DNA of 48,515 nt from Phytophthora quininea (taxonomy: Eukaryota > Oomycota > Peronosporomycetes > Peronosporales > Peronosporaceae). Below, one piece after another: positions 19,792 to 31,302 of this stretch. Location: NCBI GenBank assembly GCA_011947345.1, contig JAAVTG010000206.1:1-48515 (forward strand). Reading direction: 5' to 3'. The position numbers and the translations under genes are program-made. The notes under the pieces are model-generated. The model did no database searches. It saw only the letters and a list, made by a program, of their open reading frames with translations, and had not been told where the DNA came from. Numbering within the stretch: position 1 is the stretch's first letter; the number at the start of each line of letters is the position of its first letter.

Positions 19792-22624
19792 TCAGAGATT
19801 AATCTCCTCGATCTCTTCGTTTGGGCTTTTGCGGGCGGCCTCCTTCTGTTTGTTGGCCAGGATAGCCGACGAGAGGCTTCGACCCTTTGAAGATTTTCGT
19901 TTGTTGAGAATTGCCGGAGACGGAGTTCGAGATACCCGGGACAATGTGCCAGTACGAGAGGATGGCCGTGGCTTGTCGCGCTCCTCGTCACTTTCAACGC
20001 GCAAGCACGCTGTGTCGCTCACGAGTTGTTGGCAAAGCTTTTCAATCGATCCGAGCATTTTCTCTAGATCGTGCATGCGTTTGGTTTTGAGCCGATTACT
20101 TTCCGCCAATGCGTCTAGTCGAGATGCAACGTCTTCGTCGACTGTATGGCGCAGACTCTCGATCTGCGATTGTTGGAGCTCCACCCGTCGACTAACACGC
20201 AAATTATTCTCAGCTTCCATCAACTCGCTCTGAACTTGACGCTTCACATGGCGTGTCAATTTACGAGAAGCAGTCTCAGTTGGTAGCGGCCATTTGCTGC
20301 CATTGGTCGGAGGTAACATGATTAACGGATCCACTTTCGTGAGGTTAGTACCATTCTTCCCGTTGCGTATTTCGGATACGACTCGCTTTACATCCGCAAC
20401 AAAAGTTTCGCTGCTGTGGAAAATCCTTTTGAGAACGGGTACTTTCGGAGTTGATCGGCTTCACGCCGAGCTGCCTGAAGAGTGCGCTCTTCAGCGGGTG
20501 TCATCTCTGCACTGGCATCCACAACATCACCTGATTCATCCCAGCCCATGACAGGGTTTGCAGCAGCGATTGCCAGCTCTTCGTCCTCCTCCTCTTGTTC
20601 GGTGATTGTCTGCATGTATGCGTCGTTGAGAATGGCAAGAAACACGTTCACAAGAATGAGCAGCAACAGCAAATAGTACAATATGTAGAACAGCGGTCCA
20701 GCCACGCGATGCGAGTCCGCCATCGCCACATAATCCAGCTCTCCAGCAACAGCCTGAAGTAACGTCACAATAGCCGCTCCTAATGAGCTAAAACCGCGCA
20801 CATCCAAGCCAAAAAGCAGCAATCCAATCTGCGCAAAAGCACAGATGCACACCAGAAAACAAATGAAGAACCATGCTAAATCCCGTGCCGCTCGCCCGAG
20901 CATGCGAAGTAGCAAATTCATCCGCTTCGAGGCCGTCGTGTACTGGAGTAACTTCAGCCACACCAAAGCTGCATTCACGCTTTCCACGACGCTCTCAGCG
21001 TACAAAACAGTAGCGAGTCCTTGAAAGTTCGGGATATCCTCCAGGTTTGCTGAGGCGATCACTTTCGACACCTTCCCGCTCATAGTTCCGTACGCGAGAT
21101 CGATTGTGTAAAGTCTCACGCCGATAGCTGCTGCAAATACGGTGAGATGCAACGCCGTCAATACATTCCAAGGCGAGGCGGTCAAGAACCCTTTCACGCC
21201 CTCTCGATACATAGATATCACCATTCGACACCATCCGATCAGAATGAAAAGAACCAGGAAACCTTCCAACACAATCCGTGCTGTACTTCGCGATGAATAG
21301 CGAAAGAGGCGAAGCACACTGTCTGACAGCTGAACGAAAGCACCGCCAGAGGCTGGAAATTCCACTACGAGCTCTACGATGTTGAAAAGTTGCAGGTAAG
21401 CATTATAGACAGTCAAGTCTACGATCAATGCACGTGTAGGAAGATCCAAGTAGCGGTCGGCCTTCAGGTGCGCTAACTTTTGCCTCGAAAGCGACCCGTC
21501 CAAGCCGAGGTCGACCACATAACCTGATCCTGGGAACGATACGTCGGTATATCCTTGGACAGTGAGTGATGTTGTTTGCTTAGCACTGCTCCAGTTGTAC
21601 GCGTACACAGCAACCGGAATTGCTGCTCCTTCGCCATTTGGGTTGGGATCTGCACACAGATGAATCCCTGCTGGTTCTTCATAAACACACGTGCATTGGA
21701 CATCGCATTGATCTGTGCATTGTGACGCGTATCTGAATTTGTCGACCCCGAAATGCTCTCCACACGTTCGTCCACAATCTGTGTAGCACGTCTGAAGGTC
21801 AGCATAACCTTTTGTTACGCCACTTTTTCCAGATCAGTGAAAAGGCCCTGGCCGTCGCATAGCAAACTGAATTGACGATGTCGGCGTTGTTGAGAATCAA
21901 ACCGTAGCCTTGCTGCTCTTCCACGCTGGTGGAGAATTTGCCATAGCAGTATGGCACGATGGACTCGTACTCGGGGACCTGGGTAAGAGACGGGCATGAC
22001 CCAGGTTTCACTCGTAGCGTCCGCAGACGAACTCCACCCAGGAGTCGGTTAGAGCTCGTCATCACTCTTCCAGCTTTAGATGCTGTCACACTTGAAGCGT
22101 TATCACTGGTGCCTTGCACTGCTCCAAAACTACGTCTGCAAAAGGGCCTTGCAGAAATGCCCACATCTGTGCCTGATCCCGAATAGCAGTGAAGCTAGTC
22201 GGTAGGAGGAAGCACCACTGGCTGCAAACGTTGTTGACGAAGACGTTGAAATCGCCGGAACTGTGAAAGACTGGTCGACGAGTGCGGTTTTGAGTCGGTT
22301 GGCGAAGTAGAACGCTTGCGTATTCTCTTCGATCACGGTGGTGGCCAAAATGAACAAAACGAGAAACACCATGTAGCCAAACGCTTCAGTCAGGCTTCCG
22401 AACGGCACGGGGTTTCTGGCGATGCGTTTGATCTTCTCATCGCGACGTATGTCCGATGACGGGTCCGTCACCGCAGAAGACGCAACGACATCCGAGACTG
22501 CTGATCTCGGTGATGTCGGTGTAGCAAGCGACATCTCTGCACTCTTGACATCGTTTTCGCTCGCCTTCGTATCCACCACAGACTCGGGTCCAGAGTCGTC
22601 TCCAACGCGATGTCGCCGTAACAT
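19792..22624 (-). CDS. Polycystin-2 (PKD2/TRPP)-like cation channel, frameshifted
   Basis: A six-TM channel of the polycystin family. The N-terminus (MLRRHRVGDDSGP) is cytosolic and is followed by TM1 (AFGYMVFLVLFILATTV). The large extracellular domain has the family hallmarks: MWAFLQGPFAD, LLGGVRLRTLRVKPGSC, GSGYVVDLG and VDLTVYNAYLQLFNIV, plus LVVEFPASGG. TM2-TM6 and the pore follow (FICFLVCICAFAQIGLLLFG, GAAIVTLLQAVAGELDY). The C-terminus has an acidic linker and a coiled coil with many Gln/Glu/Arg (EAENNLRVSRRVELQQSQIE). The extracellular domain includes a cysteine-rich stretch (TCYTDCGRTCGEHFG, QCTDQCDVQCTC). Frame changes are needed near 22260, 22115, 21835 (an A5 run that should be A4) and 20455. 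In oomycetes such channels could serve calcium signalling in flagellate zoospores; that role is inferred. Confidence 0.8.
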
Positions 22625-22819
22625 GGCGACGACAGGACTCTGTACAATCTACTCTGCGACTCCTTGAAAGGACGCTATTAGATATGTATCCTACGAAACA
22701 CACTTCACACGAACCGACAAACCTCACACGTGAAAGCAAGTGACAAATATATACCCACGCCCAGATTGCTGTATCTAACTACTCCGCACCGTTAAGCACC
22801 GCCGTGATGCCACCAATTA

Positions 22820-23559
22820 GCTTGCGTTGCTAGCTTGGTTTAGTCTTGTCCCAACCGGACTGGCTGGTCCTACCTCCGCCATGGTCGGCGACTGCATCTT
22901 CGCCGGACTGGGCGTCGAGTTGCCGTCCCTAAACTCCACGCGGCGTTTCTTGGCTGCACCAGTGGAACTTGCCCCCGTCACCTTGGACCGCGCCTCCTCC
23001 ACCAACATGTCCTTCAGCAGCTGAAATTTAGCGTGCTTTTGGTCCGTCAGACCTTGCAGCTTCTTCTCCAGATCCTGCATTAAAAACGACAAAAAGAGTC
23101 AGTTCTTTTCCTACAGACATGTCGGTCTCCCAACTCACCTCCAACTGCCTCTTGGCTGCGTCCACCGCATCCTCCTGCTTTGTAGGCGCCTTCTCTGTCT
23201 GCTTCTCGGCATTCTTCTCTTTCGTTTCGACCTCACTATCTACTGACCCATTCTGCTTCGCTTCGGCGGCCTCCTCTTCGTTCAGCCGTCGGTGTCGGAT
23301 GCTGATCATCTTACGCCAGTTTTTCTGCATGCATCGTCTTCGAATTGCACTGGAAACATGTTCCAATTATTAACGTTAGTGTTGTGGAGGAGAGTTGTTG
23401 CTGGTTTGTGCAGCCCACGAACCTGCGGATGGCCTCCTGCTTGGCATCGCGGATACGTCGAGGTGCCTCAACGCGGAAAGTGTGCGGCAGGATCGCCTCC
23501 AGGTCGCGCGGACCTGCGAACGGAGCGCGCGGGTTGCGCGCGTACGGCCGGCCGCTCAT
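22820..23559 (-). CDS. Small basic/coiled-coil protein of unknown function, three exons
   Basis: I do not recognise this protein. Exons 23423-23559, 23139-23349 and 22817-23074 join across introns GTTCGTGG...TTTCCAG (73 bp) and GTGAGTTG...AATGCAG (64 bp), and give 201 residues in one frame. It begins MSGRPYARNPRAPFAGPRDL and has a basic middle (MQKNWRKMISIRHRRL). A Glu/Lys/Ala-rich coiled-coil-like section and a second heptad-like segment (KLQGLTDQKHAKFQLLKDML) follow. It ends in a Ser/Pro-rich tail with KKRRVEF, a possible nuclear localisation signal. Both splice junctions keep frame, which supports a real gene. Confidence 0.7.
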
Positions 23560-23913
23560 GTGCAGTCAGAATGGAAAGCAAATTGAAAAGGCGTAGTTTT
23601 AGCGAATGGTATATCGCCAACGCACCTGTTTCTGGAATGAATAACCTGCAGAAAGCGCATTCTTATTCAAGTCTAAACGCATACTAAATTTGATACGTTA
23701 CCTTCCATATTAAATATCAGCTAAACTACCAGGTTATTTTTCCTGCTGTAATATTTACCTCTCTCTGATTGGTCGACATCCTCTAGCGCGATATTTGGCC
23801 TGTGATGATGCACCGTTTTCCGCACATTGCCAGAGAGAAACCACAGCGTGACGGCCATAGTGAAAACCGCCGCCTCCTTTCCCCGCCCCGCTCGCCGCCG
23901 TCCAGCTGCCCGC

Positions 23914-24867
23914 CATGAAGATCGTCGCCATCGGTGCGTCTCCATATCCCTCGCTCTTGATCGCTGTCGTCAAAGCGTGCGATATCCACCTTCCCAGAGC
24001 CCAGTGTTCCTAACGATGACCTGCTAAAATTTGCTGCTGCGATGTGGCTTCAGAACTGCTGCGTCAGGACAATCAGGGCCAGGACCCGACGATCCTGTCG
24101 GCGGCCTTTGAGGTCTCGTCCTTTGGCTACTTCCAGCGCTCCGGGTACGTCGATTGCGTCGTCAGAATGCTGCAGTCTATGGATGGGGAAAACTGAACTG
24201 AGTTGTGCGTTGGCAGCGTCCGGGAGATGATCAACTTCTTCAGTCGCACCTTCATCAAGCGCACGGAGCCCGGACAGCGGCAATCCATCCAGCACGAAGG
24301 TGACCACAGCGCAGTGTTTTGTAGGAACCCACTGCAACCGTTTGCTGACGCTATGACGTTTTCTACTGCTACTTGGCAGAGTACAATTGCCACGTGTACG
24401 TGCGTCGCGATGGCCTCTCCGGCATCGTCGTTTGCGACCAGGAGTACCCGCCTCGCGTGGCTTTGCGCTGCTGAACAAGCTCATGGACGAGTTCGACAAG
24501 TCTACGGGGTAGGACATTTCCGACATTGTCATCATTTCTGCTGTGCCGTAAAAGCTGACAATGAGTGTCGTTGTGCTGTCCGTGACGCAGTGGCAGCTGG
24601 AAGACGCAGTCTGGATCTCCGCAGGAGTTTGCACCGCTCACGAGTGCGCTGCAGGAGTACCAGGACCCGTCCAAGGCCGACAAGATCTCGGCGATCCAGA
24701 AGGAGCTAGACGAGACCACCGCCGTGTTGTCGAAGACGATCGACAACGTGTTGGAACGTGGCGAGAAGCTGGACGACCTCGTGTCCAAATCGCAGGATCT
24801 CAGCAGTCAGTCCAAGGTCTTCTACAAGCAGGCCAAGAAGACCAACTCGTGCTGCGTTGTCATGTAG
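23914..24867 (+). CDS. YKT6: R-SNARE YKT6
   Basis: YKT6 is a membrane-fusion SNARE acting between ER, Golgi, vacuole and autophagosome, and is anchored by lipid rather than by a TM segment. Five exons: 23914-23933, 24054-24144, 24217-24299, 24380-24508 and 24591-24867. The introns are GT...AG, of 72-120 bp. The N-terminal longin domain begins MKIVAIELLRQDN and continues through REMINFFSRTFIKRT and YNCHVYVRRDGLSGIVV. The SNARE motif includes TIDNVLERGEKLDDLV with the central-layer arginine. The protein ends SCCVVM, a CaaX farnesylation box with the adjacent palmitoylated cysteine that marks YKT6. One missing base near 24467 (RVAF|ALLNKL) shifts frame within exon 4, probably a shortened T run. 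Confidence 0.93.
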
Positions 24868-25058
24868 GCGCTGAGGGTCGCTCTGGTTTTCTCTCCTCCT
24901 TGTTGCCGCCCCACCGATCGAGCTTTTTTACAAATGCATTTCCTCCCCTACAACTGTACTCCATTGCGTGCATGTTGGTACATATTCTAAACAAAAATGT
25001 TTTCACTGCACTACTTGCCAGACAACATTGCAAAGACACCATTGCCACCGGTTCTTCC

Positions 25059-27373
25059 TCAGCGCTTCGGAGATGCGGTGGCGGCTTTCCGTCGGGGTCG
25101 CAGTGATCGCTTAGCCATTTTAGTCGACTGAGACGAAGCAGCATCGCTCGAGTCAGCCTCGTCGTCAGCAGCATTGCTCTGTTTCCGCCTTGTCGACCTC
25201 CTGGAGTCACCGTGGGCATCGCCATCTTCACACTTGGGGCTTTTGCTATTCAGTTCGGATTGCTCGTCACCGCCTGTGAACCAGGTCGCAACTGTTAGAA
25301 CCTTTACGACCATCAAAACAGACAAAGCATATTGTTCTTACCGTCATTTTTGTCGTTTTGAGTCGCCTTGGCACTGGCATCTTTCCTGTTGGCCCACCGA
25401 CCACGTCGGGCTGGCTTGCTTGGCTTTACATCGCTCTTGTTGTGGTTGCCGCAGTTTGGACATGAGTCGTTAGTCGCTGCTTTCGACGAGCTTGCTGCAG
25501 CTGCGTTGCGATCAATCTTATCACGCAATTTATCCAGCTGTAAGACACACAACGAATAACGTGAGGAACTGCAATCGATTGCATTTGGGTGCAACATTTG
25601 TTACCTGTGACACGAGCTGGTTGATCGACTCTAACTGGTCGCTTGCTATTTGCTGTGCATCCTGTTTCTCAGCTACGAAGGATGAGAGAAACTCAATTAG
25701 TGTTCGAACAACAGCAATGCTTTCGAAAGGAGCTCACCTTCAGATTTCTGCAGTTGAAATCGAAGCCGTTCAACTTCACCCTTGAGTTGAAGCGAGTTGT
25801 ACCGCTCTTTCTCCCACTCAATCATGTTTTTGGGTAAATAGGACGGAAGCCACTGTAGCGCATTAGGCCCAACCGCCGATACGCGCTCAGGGAGCTCACT
25901 TAGTGGGCTGATTAGAAGCCCAGTCTCATACGGCGCTATAGGGATCGTGGAGGCTGGGAATTCGATCACTTGCCGGTTCTTGGACTTCCTACTGTTAGCT
26001 CCTGGCGGGGCTGTCATAATGAGTCGCCGCCGCTTTGTTTTGCGCTGACTGGGGTCAGCTTCACTAGAATCCGAATCCGCATCGGATGAGGCCTGGTCGC
26101 TTTCGTCTGAAGACTCTTCGTCGCTGTCTTCAGGTGTAAAGTCAAACGTCCCGCTTAGCATGCGCAGCTTACCCTAGGCCGTGAGAGAGCGCCGATTTTC
26201 TCGAAGAAACGCTGCTTAAGCTGTTCTTCCGTTTCCGCATAGGATGTATCCGATGGCAGCACTTCTACGCCATCTTCCTGAATGAACGCCCGCGCTCCGA
26301 AGTCTAATTCCACCACTAATTGTCTCGTGTCGAGACGCAGCTCTAATACTCGTCCAGTCCCAAACGGAGCGCACTTAACACGATCGCCTACACACACCTC
26401 ATCAATCTCAGGGAGTTCAATGTCCTGCTCCTCCAACAAAGCCTCCAGTCGGCTCTTTTCACGAGTGAGCCTCAATATACTGTTACCGCGAGCTTCAAGC
26501 TCGTTCATAATGTCCTGCAGCGCGGTAGTCCGACGTCGACTAGACTCCAATTTCTTGGACTTGGTCACAACGTCTTCACAAAGCGCTTTCGTCACGCGGT
26601 CGTGCTGTTTCTGCATGCGTTTTATCTCGCCTACCTGCCACAGTAACGTGCATCGATGTCTGACGAACACGCGCTCGAGATCTTCTCGCTCAATTTTCAT
26701 TTCTCGCAGTTCTCTCTGCGTAATGCGAACTGCTCGTCTAGCAGCTGGCAGCGTCTCCACAATTTCCTCGGGCGTGACCACTCCATTGGGTCTCGACCGT
26801 CGATTCTTCACTACCGCATTCATCTCATTATCACTGTTGTTCTCGTCCACCAGCACAAGTCTGCGGTGGTCCTGGTCTCCAATAGCCGACGGCCTCTCCG
26901 GCAACTTGATGCCCGATCTGGCTTCAAAAGCTGCCAACTGGTGCTGAATGCCCTTAATGTCCATTTGGGCCTCATGGGCTGAGAGGCTCTTGAGCCCTTC
27001 AATGTCTGGCAGCAGTCTCGGCTCTCGGTCGTACCGTTGGCCTTCGTGCAAATGCTGCATCAAGTGGAGGCTGTCAGGGCCCAGAGGCAGCTCCGTCATC
27101 TCCATCTCCCTGTACGACCCGTCATCTTCTTCCTCTTCATAATCAGTCGTGGAAGCCTCTCTCCGCTTGTACGTTCGTCTGTATAACAAAACCATTAGCC
27201 AGAGCCTTCAGAACTGGTGTTTTACTCGCTCTACCACACCTTCTCTTGGCTTTCTGCTTGCTACCGACGTCCTCCATTTCCTCCGCATAGCCGAAATCTG
27301 CCGGCGGCTTCTTGGTGCGCGGTTTGCCGCGAGTTTTGGCTTGAGCTGTCGAGGGCGACACGGCGTCGTCCAT
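25059..27373 (-). CDS. Large coiled-coil protein with KOW/Tudor-like segment, function unknown
   Basis: I do not recognise a named orthologue. The start at 27373 (MDDAVSPSTAQ) is chosen because similarity-like sequence begins there; the frame stays open to 27568. Introns: 25274-25341, 25538-25604, 25673-25737 and 27179-27239, all GT...AG and in frame. Order of parts: a basic Lys/Arg-rich N-terminus; a Glu-rich linker; a long heptad-rich coiled coil (ITQRELREMKIEREDLERV and onward); a small beta-rich segment GDRVKCAPFGTGRVLEL resembling KOW/Tudor folds; an acidic Ser/Asp tract; a second coiled coil (LDKLRDKIDRN); a CPNCGNHN zinc-knuckle-like motif; and a basic C-terminus (RSLRPRRKA). One G missing near 26172 breaks the frame at ALSRPR|GKLRML. 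Composition suggests a chromatin or RNA-associated protein, but that is inference. Confidence 0.75.
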
Positions 27374-27608
27374 TCTGAGGCTCACAGCGCGGTTTGAGGC
27401 CTGAAATGAGGCTCGATGGATAGCCAAGACGCAGAGAAAGCTGCTGAGACTGGAGTCGGGGTGCTGCCGGTCGTGTAGCCGCCGTGGCGATCCCCAGAAG
27501 CGCAGCGGCAGCAAGGTTTTGGAGCTTTTGGCGCGTCCGAGGGAGAGTGGTGGATGGGGATGCGCCAACTCGCAAAAGTTGATATAATGTTACGAAAGGG
27601 GTTTCCAG

Positions 27609-29385
27609 ATGGCTACATTTTTCTGCTTCCCCTTTCACACAGTGAAACGGGCGACCATGATCTCCAACTCGACGAGGGAGAAGGCCAAGGCCACCAAGGC
27701 CTATCTGGAGCAGAAGTATGCCACCATGAAGCGCGAGCGCGAGGAGAGTCGCGAGCGCCGCAACACGCTCGAGCAGCAGATGGCGGCGCTGCGTCTCACA
27801 GAGCGCAAGAAGGAGCAGTACCGCCAGGAGCTCCGGTCCAAGGAGCTGCAGTCTCTGCGGCACCAGCGCAAGCGCCTGGCGGTCGGGGACTTCCAGCCGC
27901 TGGCGGTGATTGGCCGCGGCGCCTTCGGGGAGGTGCGACTGGTGCGCAAGCGAGACAGCGGCGAGATCTTCGCGCTCAAGAGTCTGGAGAAGAGCGCCAT
28001 GGTGCTCAAGAACCAGGTGGGCCACGTCAAGGCCGAGCGGGACATTTTGGCCAGCGCAGACAACGACAACAACTGGCTCGTGACGCTGCACTACAGTTTC
28101 CAGGACGACCACCGCCTCTACATGGTCATGGAGTACTTGCCCGGCGGAGACCTCATGGGGCTGCTCATGAAGGAGGACACGCTGAACGAGAACACGACCA
28201 GGTTCTACGCGGCCGAGATGGTGCTGGCCATTCAGTCGGTGCACGATCTGGGCTATATCCATCGAGACATGAAGCCGGACAATGTGCTGCTGGATGCGCA
28301 CGGACACCTCAAGCTCACGGACTTGGGGCTGTGCAAGAAGATGGACTCGCGAGTAGACTTGCTGCCAGTCTCGCAGCACGCCATGGATCCGGCACAGGCG
28401 GCGGTCGCGGCCGCTGCAGCAGCTACGAAAGGCGGAGGCGGCGGAGATAGCGTGGACGCGTCGAGGAGTAGGCCCTTCTCGCGGAATCGACAGGTGGCGT
28501 TCAGCACGGTGGGGACGCCCGACTACATTGCGCCGGAAGTGCTGGCTCAGAAAGGGTACGGCAAGGAGTGCGACTGGTGGTCCATGGGCGTCATCCTGTA
28601 CGAATGTCTGGTGGGCTACCCTCCGTTCTACGCCGACGAACCGGTGCAGACCTGCCGCAAGATTGTCAACTGGAAGCAGTCCTTCGGGTTCCCGCCCGAG
28701 GCCAAGGCGCGGCTGAGTCTCGAGTGCATGGACTTTATCGGACGGCTAGTTTGCAACGCCGAGAACCGGATGGGAACGGGCTCGGTGGACGAGATCAAGC
28801 GCCACCCGTGGTTCCACGGCGTGGACTGGAGCTCGCTGCGCTCGATCCGAGCGCCGTACATCCGCCAGGCGGCGGCCCGCAGTTCGACTTCGTGCTCAGC
28901 CAGCTGCAGACGCACGACCCGGACCAGTGCGGCCCGCAGTACAACGAGCTTGTTCGGCAGATCACATCCAACTTTGACGAGTTCACCGAGCCCTGCGAGC
29001 TGCCGGCGCCCGCACCAGTGTCTGCTGCCGCGATGGGCCACATCCCTCCAGCAGCGCCTCTGGGCAGTGCGGCGGGGCAAAACGCGAACGGAGCGGCGGC
29101 AAATGGCACGGCGGCAACAGCCCACCAGGGCAACGAAGCCGAGATGCCGCAGGCCTTCGGCCCGGACGGCAAGCCGCTCACGTTCAACAAGTTCATTGGC
29201 TACACGTACAAGCGGAAGCCCCCGTGCGCATGGCACTGAACGACGGGCTCTTTGACGGCGGCAACGGTGGGACCGCCGCGGGCCACGACCAGCTGCACGG
29301 CACAGCAGCATATCGCGCAGACGCGAACAGCCCAAACAGTGCCGCTCGACACGGCTCCGAGAGCGGCAGCCATCGCTTCCAGTGA
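27609..29385 (+). CDS. NDR-type AGC Ser/Thr kinase
   Basis: Nuclear Dbf2-related kinases act in Hippo/MEN-like pathways controlling polarity and cytokinesis. The N-terminal region has the MOB-binding type helix ([15 protein letters not shown]). Then come [25 protein letters not shown], an activation segment with a long insert ([14 protein letters not shown] plus Ala and Gly runs), the T-loop [14 protein letters not shown], the AGC C-terminal tail and the hydrophobic motif [12 protein letters not shown]. The metal-binding DFG reads DLG ([10 protein letters not shown]). The start could instead be 27657 ([12 protein letters not shown]). Two single-base gaps break the frame: near 28865 (after IRAPYI) and near 29222 ([14 protein letters not shown]). 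Both look like shortened C runs. The C-terminus then ends at 29385. Confidence 0.88.
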
Positions 29386-29742
29386 GAGCGCGGTGCTCGT
29401 GGTTGTTTAGATGCATGTGACCTTGACGGTATGAGTTCGACCACCGACATGTACTGCCTTCTTGATACGCGAGCCCTTGATTCTGATGGCCATCCACACG
29501 TGCTTGGGCTTATCCTTGAAGACAGTCGCAGCAACTGGGTGCAGGTAGCGAAGCCATCGCGGTTGCATACAAATCCAAGTGAGGCGGCTGAATTTTTTTC
29601 TGACGATGCAAGGCAAATTTTCGGACAGCTTGGCAAGAGTCCCACGATGGACTCCACAGCTCGACGCGAGTGGGCCACTTGCCAACTATCGCGCTTCGAC
29701 AGACTCGACACCTGTACATCTGCCCAGCCAGCCATGCAGGAC

Positions 29743-30420
29743 ATGGACCCGTTGTCGACGCGCGCCCAGTTCACCGAGGTGATCACGCCCGGTGACAAGC
29801 AGACGTACGCGGTGAACCACATCCCGTCGCCGCTTGGAGCGTTGGAGCTCGACACGCCTCGCCAATTGGAGGTGACCACTGGGGACGGCATCCCCACCGG
29901 CGCGTGGGCCGCCGGGCTATTCGACTGCTTCGACAACTGTGTGCCCAACTGCTGCATGGTCACGCTGTGCCCATGCGTGGCGCTGGCCCAACTATCGACA
30001 CGCCTCGGCGTCGCCAAGTACGGGGTCGTACTGAGTATCCTGCTGCTGGTGACGGTGGTGGAGCTCGCCCTGTTCGCGCTTATCTGGACCGAGGACGACG
30101 ACGACTCGGACGACAGTCCGTACTACAGCTACGGCTGGCAGCACTCGCACCACAACGACGCCGTCAACGGCACCTTCGTGGTCGCCACGCTGCTCGTGCA
30201 GTTACTGCTGTTCGCCTATATTTGGCAACTGCGTGCCAAGACGCGCTCGCGCTTTCAGCTCCCAGGCAACGCCGCCTCGGACTGCCTCAGTGCATGGTTC
30301 TGCTCGTGCTGCTCGGTGGCACAGCTCCGTACCCACGTGCGCTGCTACCAACCGGGAAGTTGTGGATTCGGCGCCCCCGACACTCTCCAGGCCTACCCCG
30401 GCAAGTCGTACGCCGTCTGA
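29743..30420 (+). CDS. PLAC8-family protein 1
   Basis: PLAC8 (DUF614) proteins are small Cys-rich membrane-associated proteins; plant and animal members affect cell size and metal or calcium handling. The start is taken at MDPLSTRAQF, which matches the start of copy 3. The frame extends upstream to 29431 with no family similarity. Features: variable N-terminus, AGLFDCFDNCVPNCCMVTLCPCVALAQ, two hydrophobic segments (VTVVELALFALIW and VVATLLVQLLLFAYIW) separated by an acidic Asp-rich loop, then WFCSCCSVAQLRTHVRCY and GSCGFG. It is intact. From 29872 to 30405 it is almost base-for-base identical to copy 3. Confidence 0.9.
   Translation: MDPLSTRAQFTEVITPGDKQTYAVNHIPSPLGALELDTPRQLEVTTGDGIPTGAWAAGLFDCFDNCVPNCCMVTLCPCVALAQLSTRLGVAKYGVVLSILLLVTVVELALFALIWTEDDDDSDDSPYYSYGWQHSHHNDAVNGTFVVATLLVQLLLFAYIWQLRAKTRSRFQLPGNAASDCLSAWFCSCCSVAQLRTHVRCYQPGSCGFGAPDTLQAYPGKSYAV
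29872..30405 (+). repeat. Near-identical block shared by PLAC8 copies 1 and 3 (first copy)
   Basis: These 534 bp match 31770-32302. I see only two substitutions (TTACTG/TTGCTG and GTGCATGG/GTGCGTGG) and one C-run length difference. Sequence outside the block differs much more, which is the pattern left by gene conversion or by recent duplication followed by exchange. Confidence 0.85.
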
Positions 30421-30620
30421 ACGATTGCAACTGTGTGTCCTCATGCATAAGTAGTCTAGTTTCGTTGCGTGAAGTGCATCCCGATCAATATGAACAACAC
30501 ACAAACCTTGTCCTTTGCAAAACGCCATGATCTGGGCAACGTTCAAAGACAGTTGAAGTCGAATGGCATCTTCGCGTCTTAGTGCTAGTAGTGGTCGACG
30601 CCATGTCTTGGCTCAGCGAT

Positions 30621-30634
30621 CTCACTTTCACATC
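30621..30634 (+). promoter_or_regulatory. Oomycete initiator-like element of PLAC8 copy 2
   Basis: CTCACTTTCACATC lies 19 bp before the start codon and resembles the oomycete initiator GCTCATTYYNCAWTTT. Assignment is by similarity and position. Confidence 0.4.
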
Positions 30635-30652
30635 GACACAAGTCGTGCAAGG

Positions 30653-31302
30653 ATGGCAGACTTCCACAAGCCTTCGTCGAATGCGTGTGACGCCTACCCA
30701 ACAGCGTACCCCACGCCCGTCGAAACGGTCATCCATGTCGATCACCTTCCTGGAGACCTCGTCTTCCAACCAAAGACAACCGAGCAAGGAATCATGATTG
30801 GAGCGTGGTCGGCAGACTTTTGGGGCTGCTGCGACGCCATGGTGCCCAACTGCTTGATGGTGACATTCTACCCGTGTGTTTCGCTGGCTCAAATCTCCGA
30901 CAGGCTGAATGTCGCGCGATACGGACGCGTGCTAGTGTTTTCTCGGCGGTGATCCTTGCCGAGTTCATCACTGTAGCGCATATGTACTCGAGAAGCAATG
31001 CCGCGGCGATGTCGTACCGGTCCGCATCGGCAGCTACAACCTATGATGACCACGACACTAACTCCGTTGAGTCCGGTATCAACACGATCCTGCGAGCGAT
31101 AGTGTTCGCGTACGTGTGGCACTTGCGGCAGACCACCCGACGCATGTTCAAACTCCCCGGAAGCGCATGTGGAGACTGCTGGGCATCACTCTGCTGCTTC
31201 TGGTGCACGTTGACACAGATTGCCACGCACATCAAGAGCTACAAGCCTGGGGGCTGCAGCTTTGGTCCGGCGGATGTGCTTCCTTCGTATTCAATGCAGT
31301 AG
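30653..31302 (+). CDS. PLAC8-family protein 2, one frameshift
   Basis: It starts MADFHKPSSNACDAYP and carries ADFWGCCDAMVPNCLMVTF-YPCVSLAQ (Tyr replaces the first Cys of the usual CPC), a hydrophobic segment, and a second Cys core (SLCCFWCTLTQIATHIKSY). It ends CSFGPADVLPSYSMQ. One base is missing near 30945 in a T run (VLVF|SAVILAEF). The closest relatives in the window are copies C and C' on the palindrome, which share the N-terminus, the TTEQGIMIGAWS block and the VWHLRQTTRRMFK segment. Confidence 0.82.

Noticed and set aside
26150..26175. A 19-bp intron at GTAAGCTGCGCATGCTAAG
   Set aside because: It is too short to be spliced. One missing G explains the frame change better.
29431..29742. 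312-nt N-terminal extension of PLAC8 copy 1, and an antisense frame over it (29407-29685)
   Set aside because: Neither has family similarity. Copy 3 starts at the matching downstream Met, so the extension is probably 5' flank that happens to be open.
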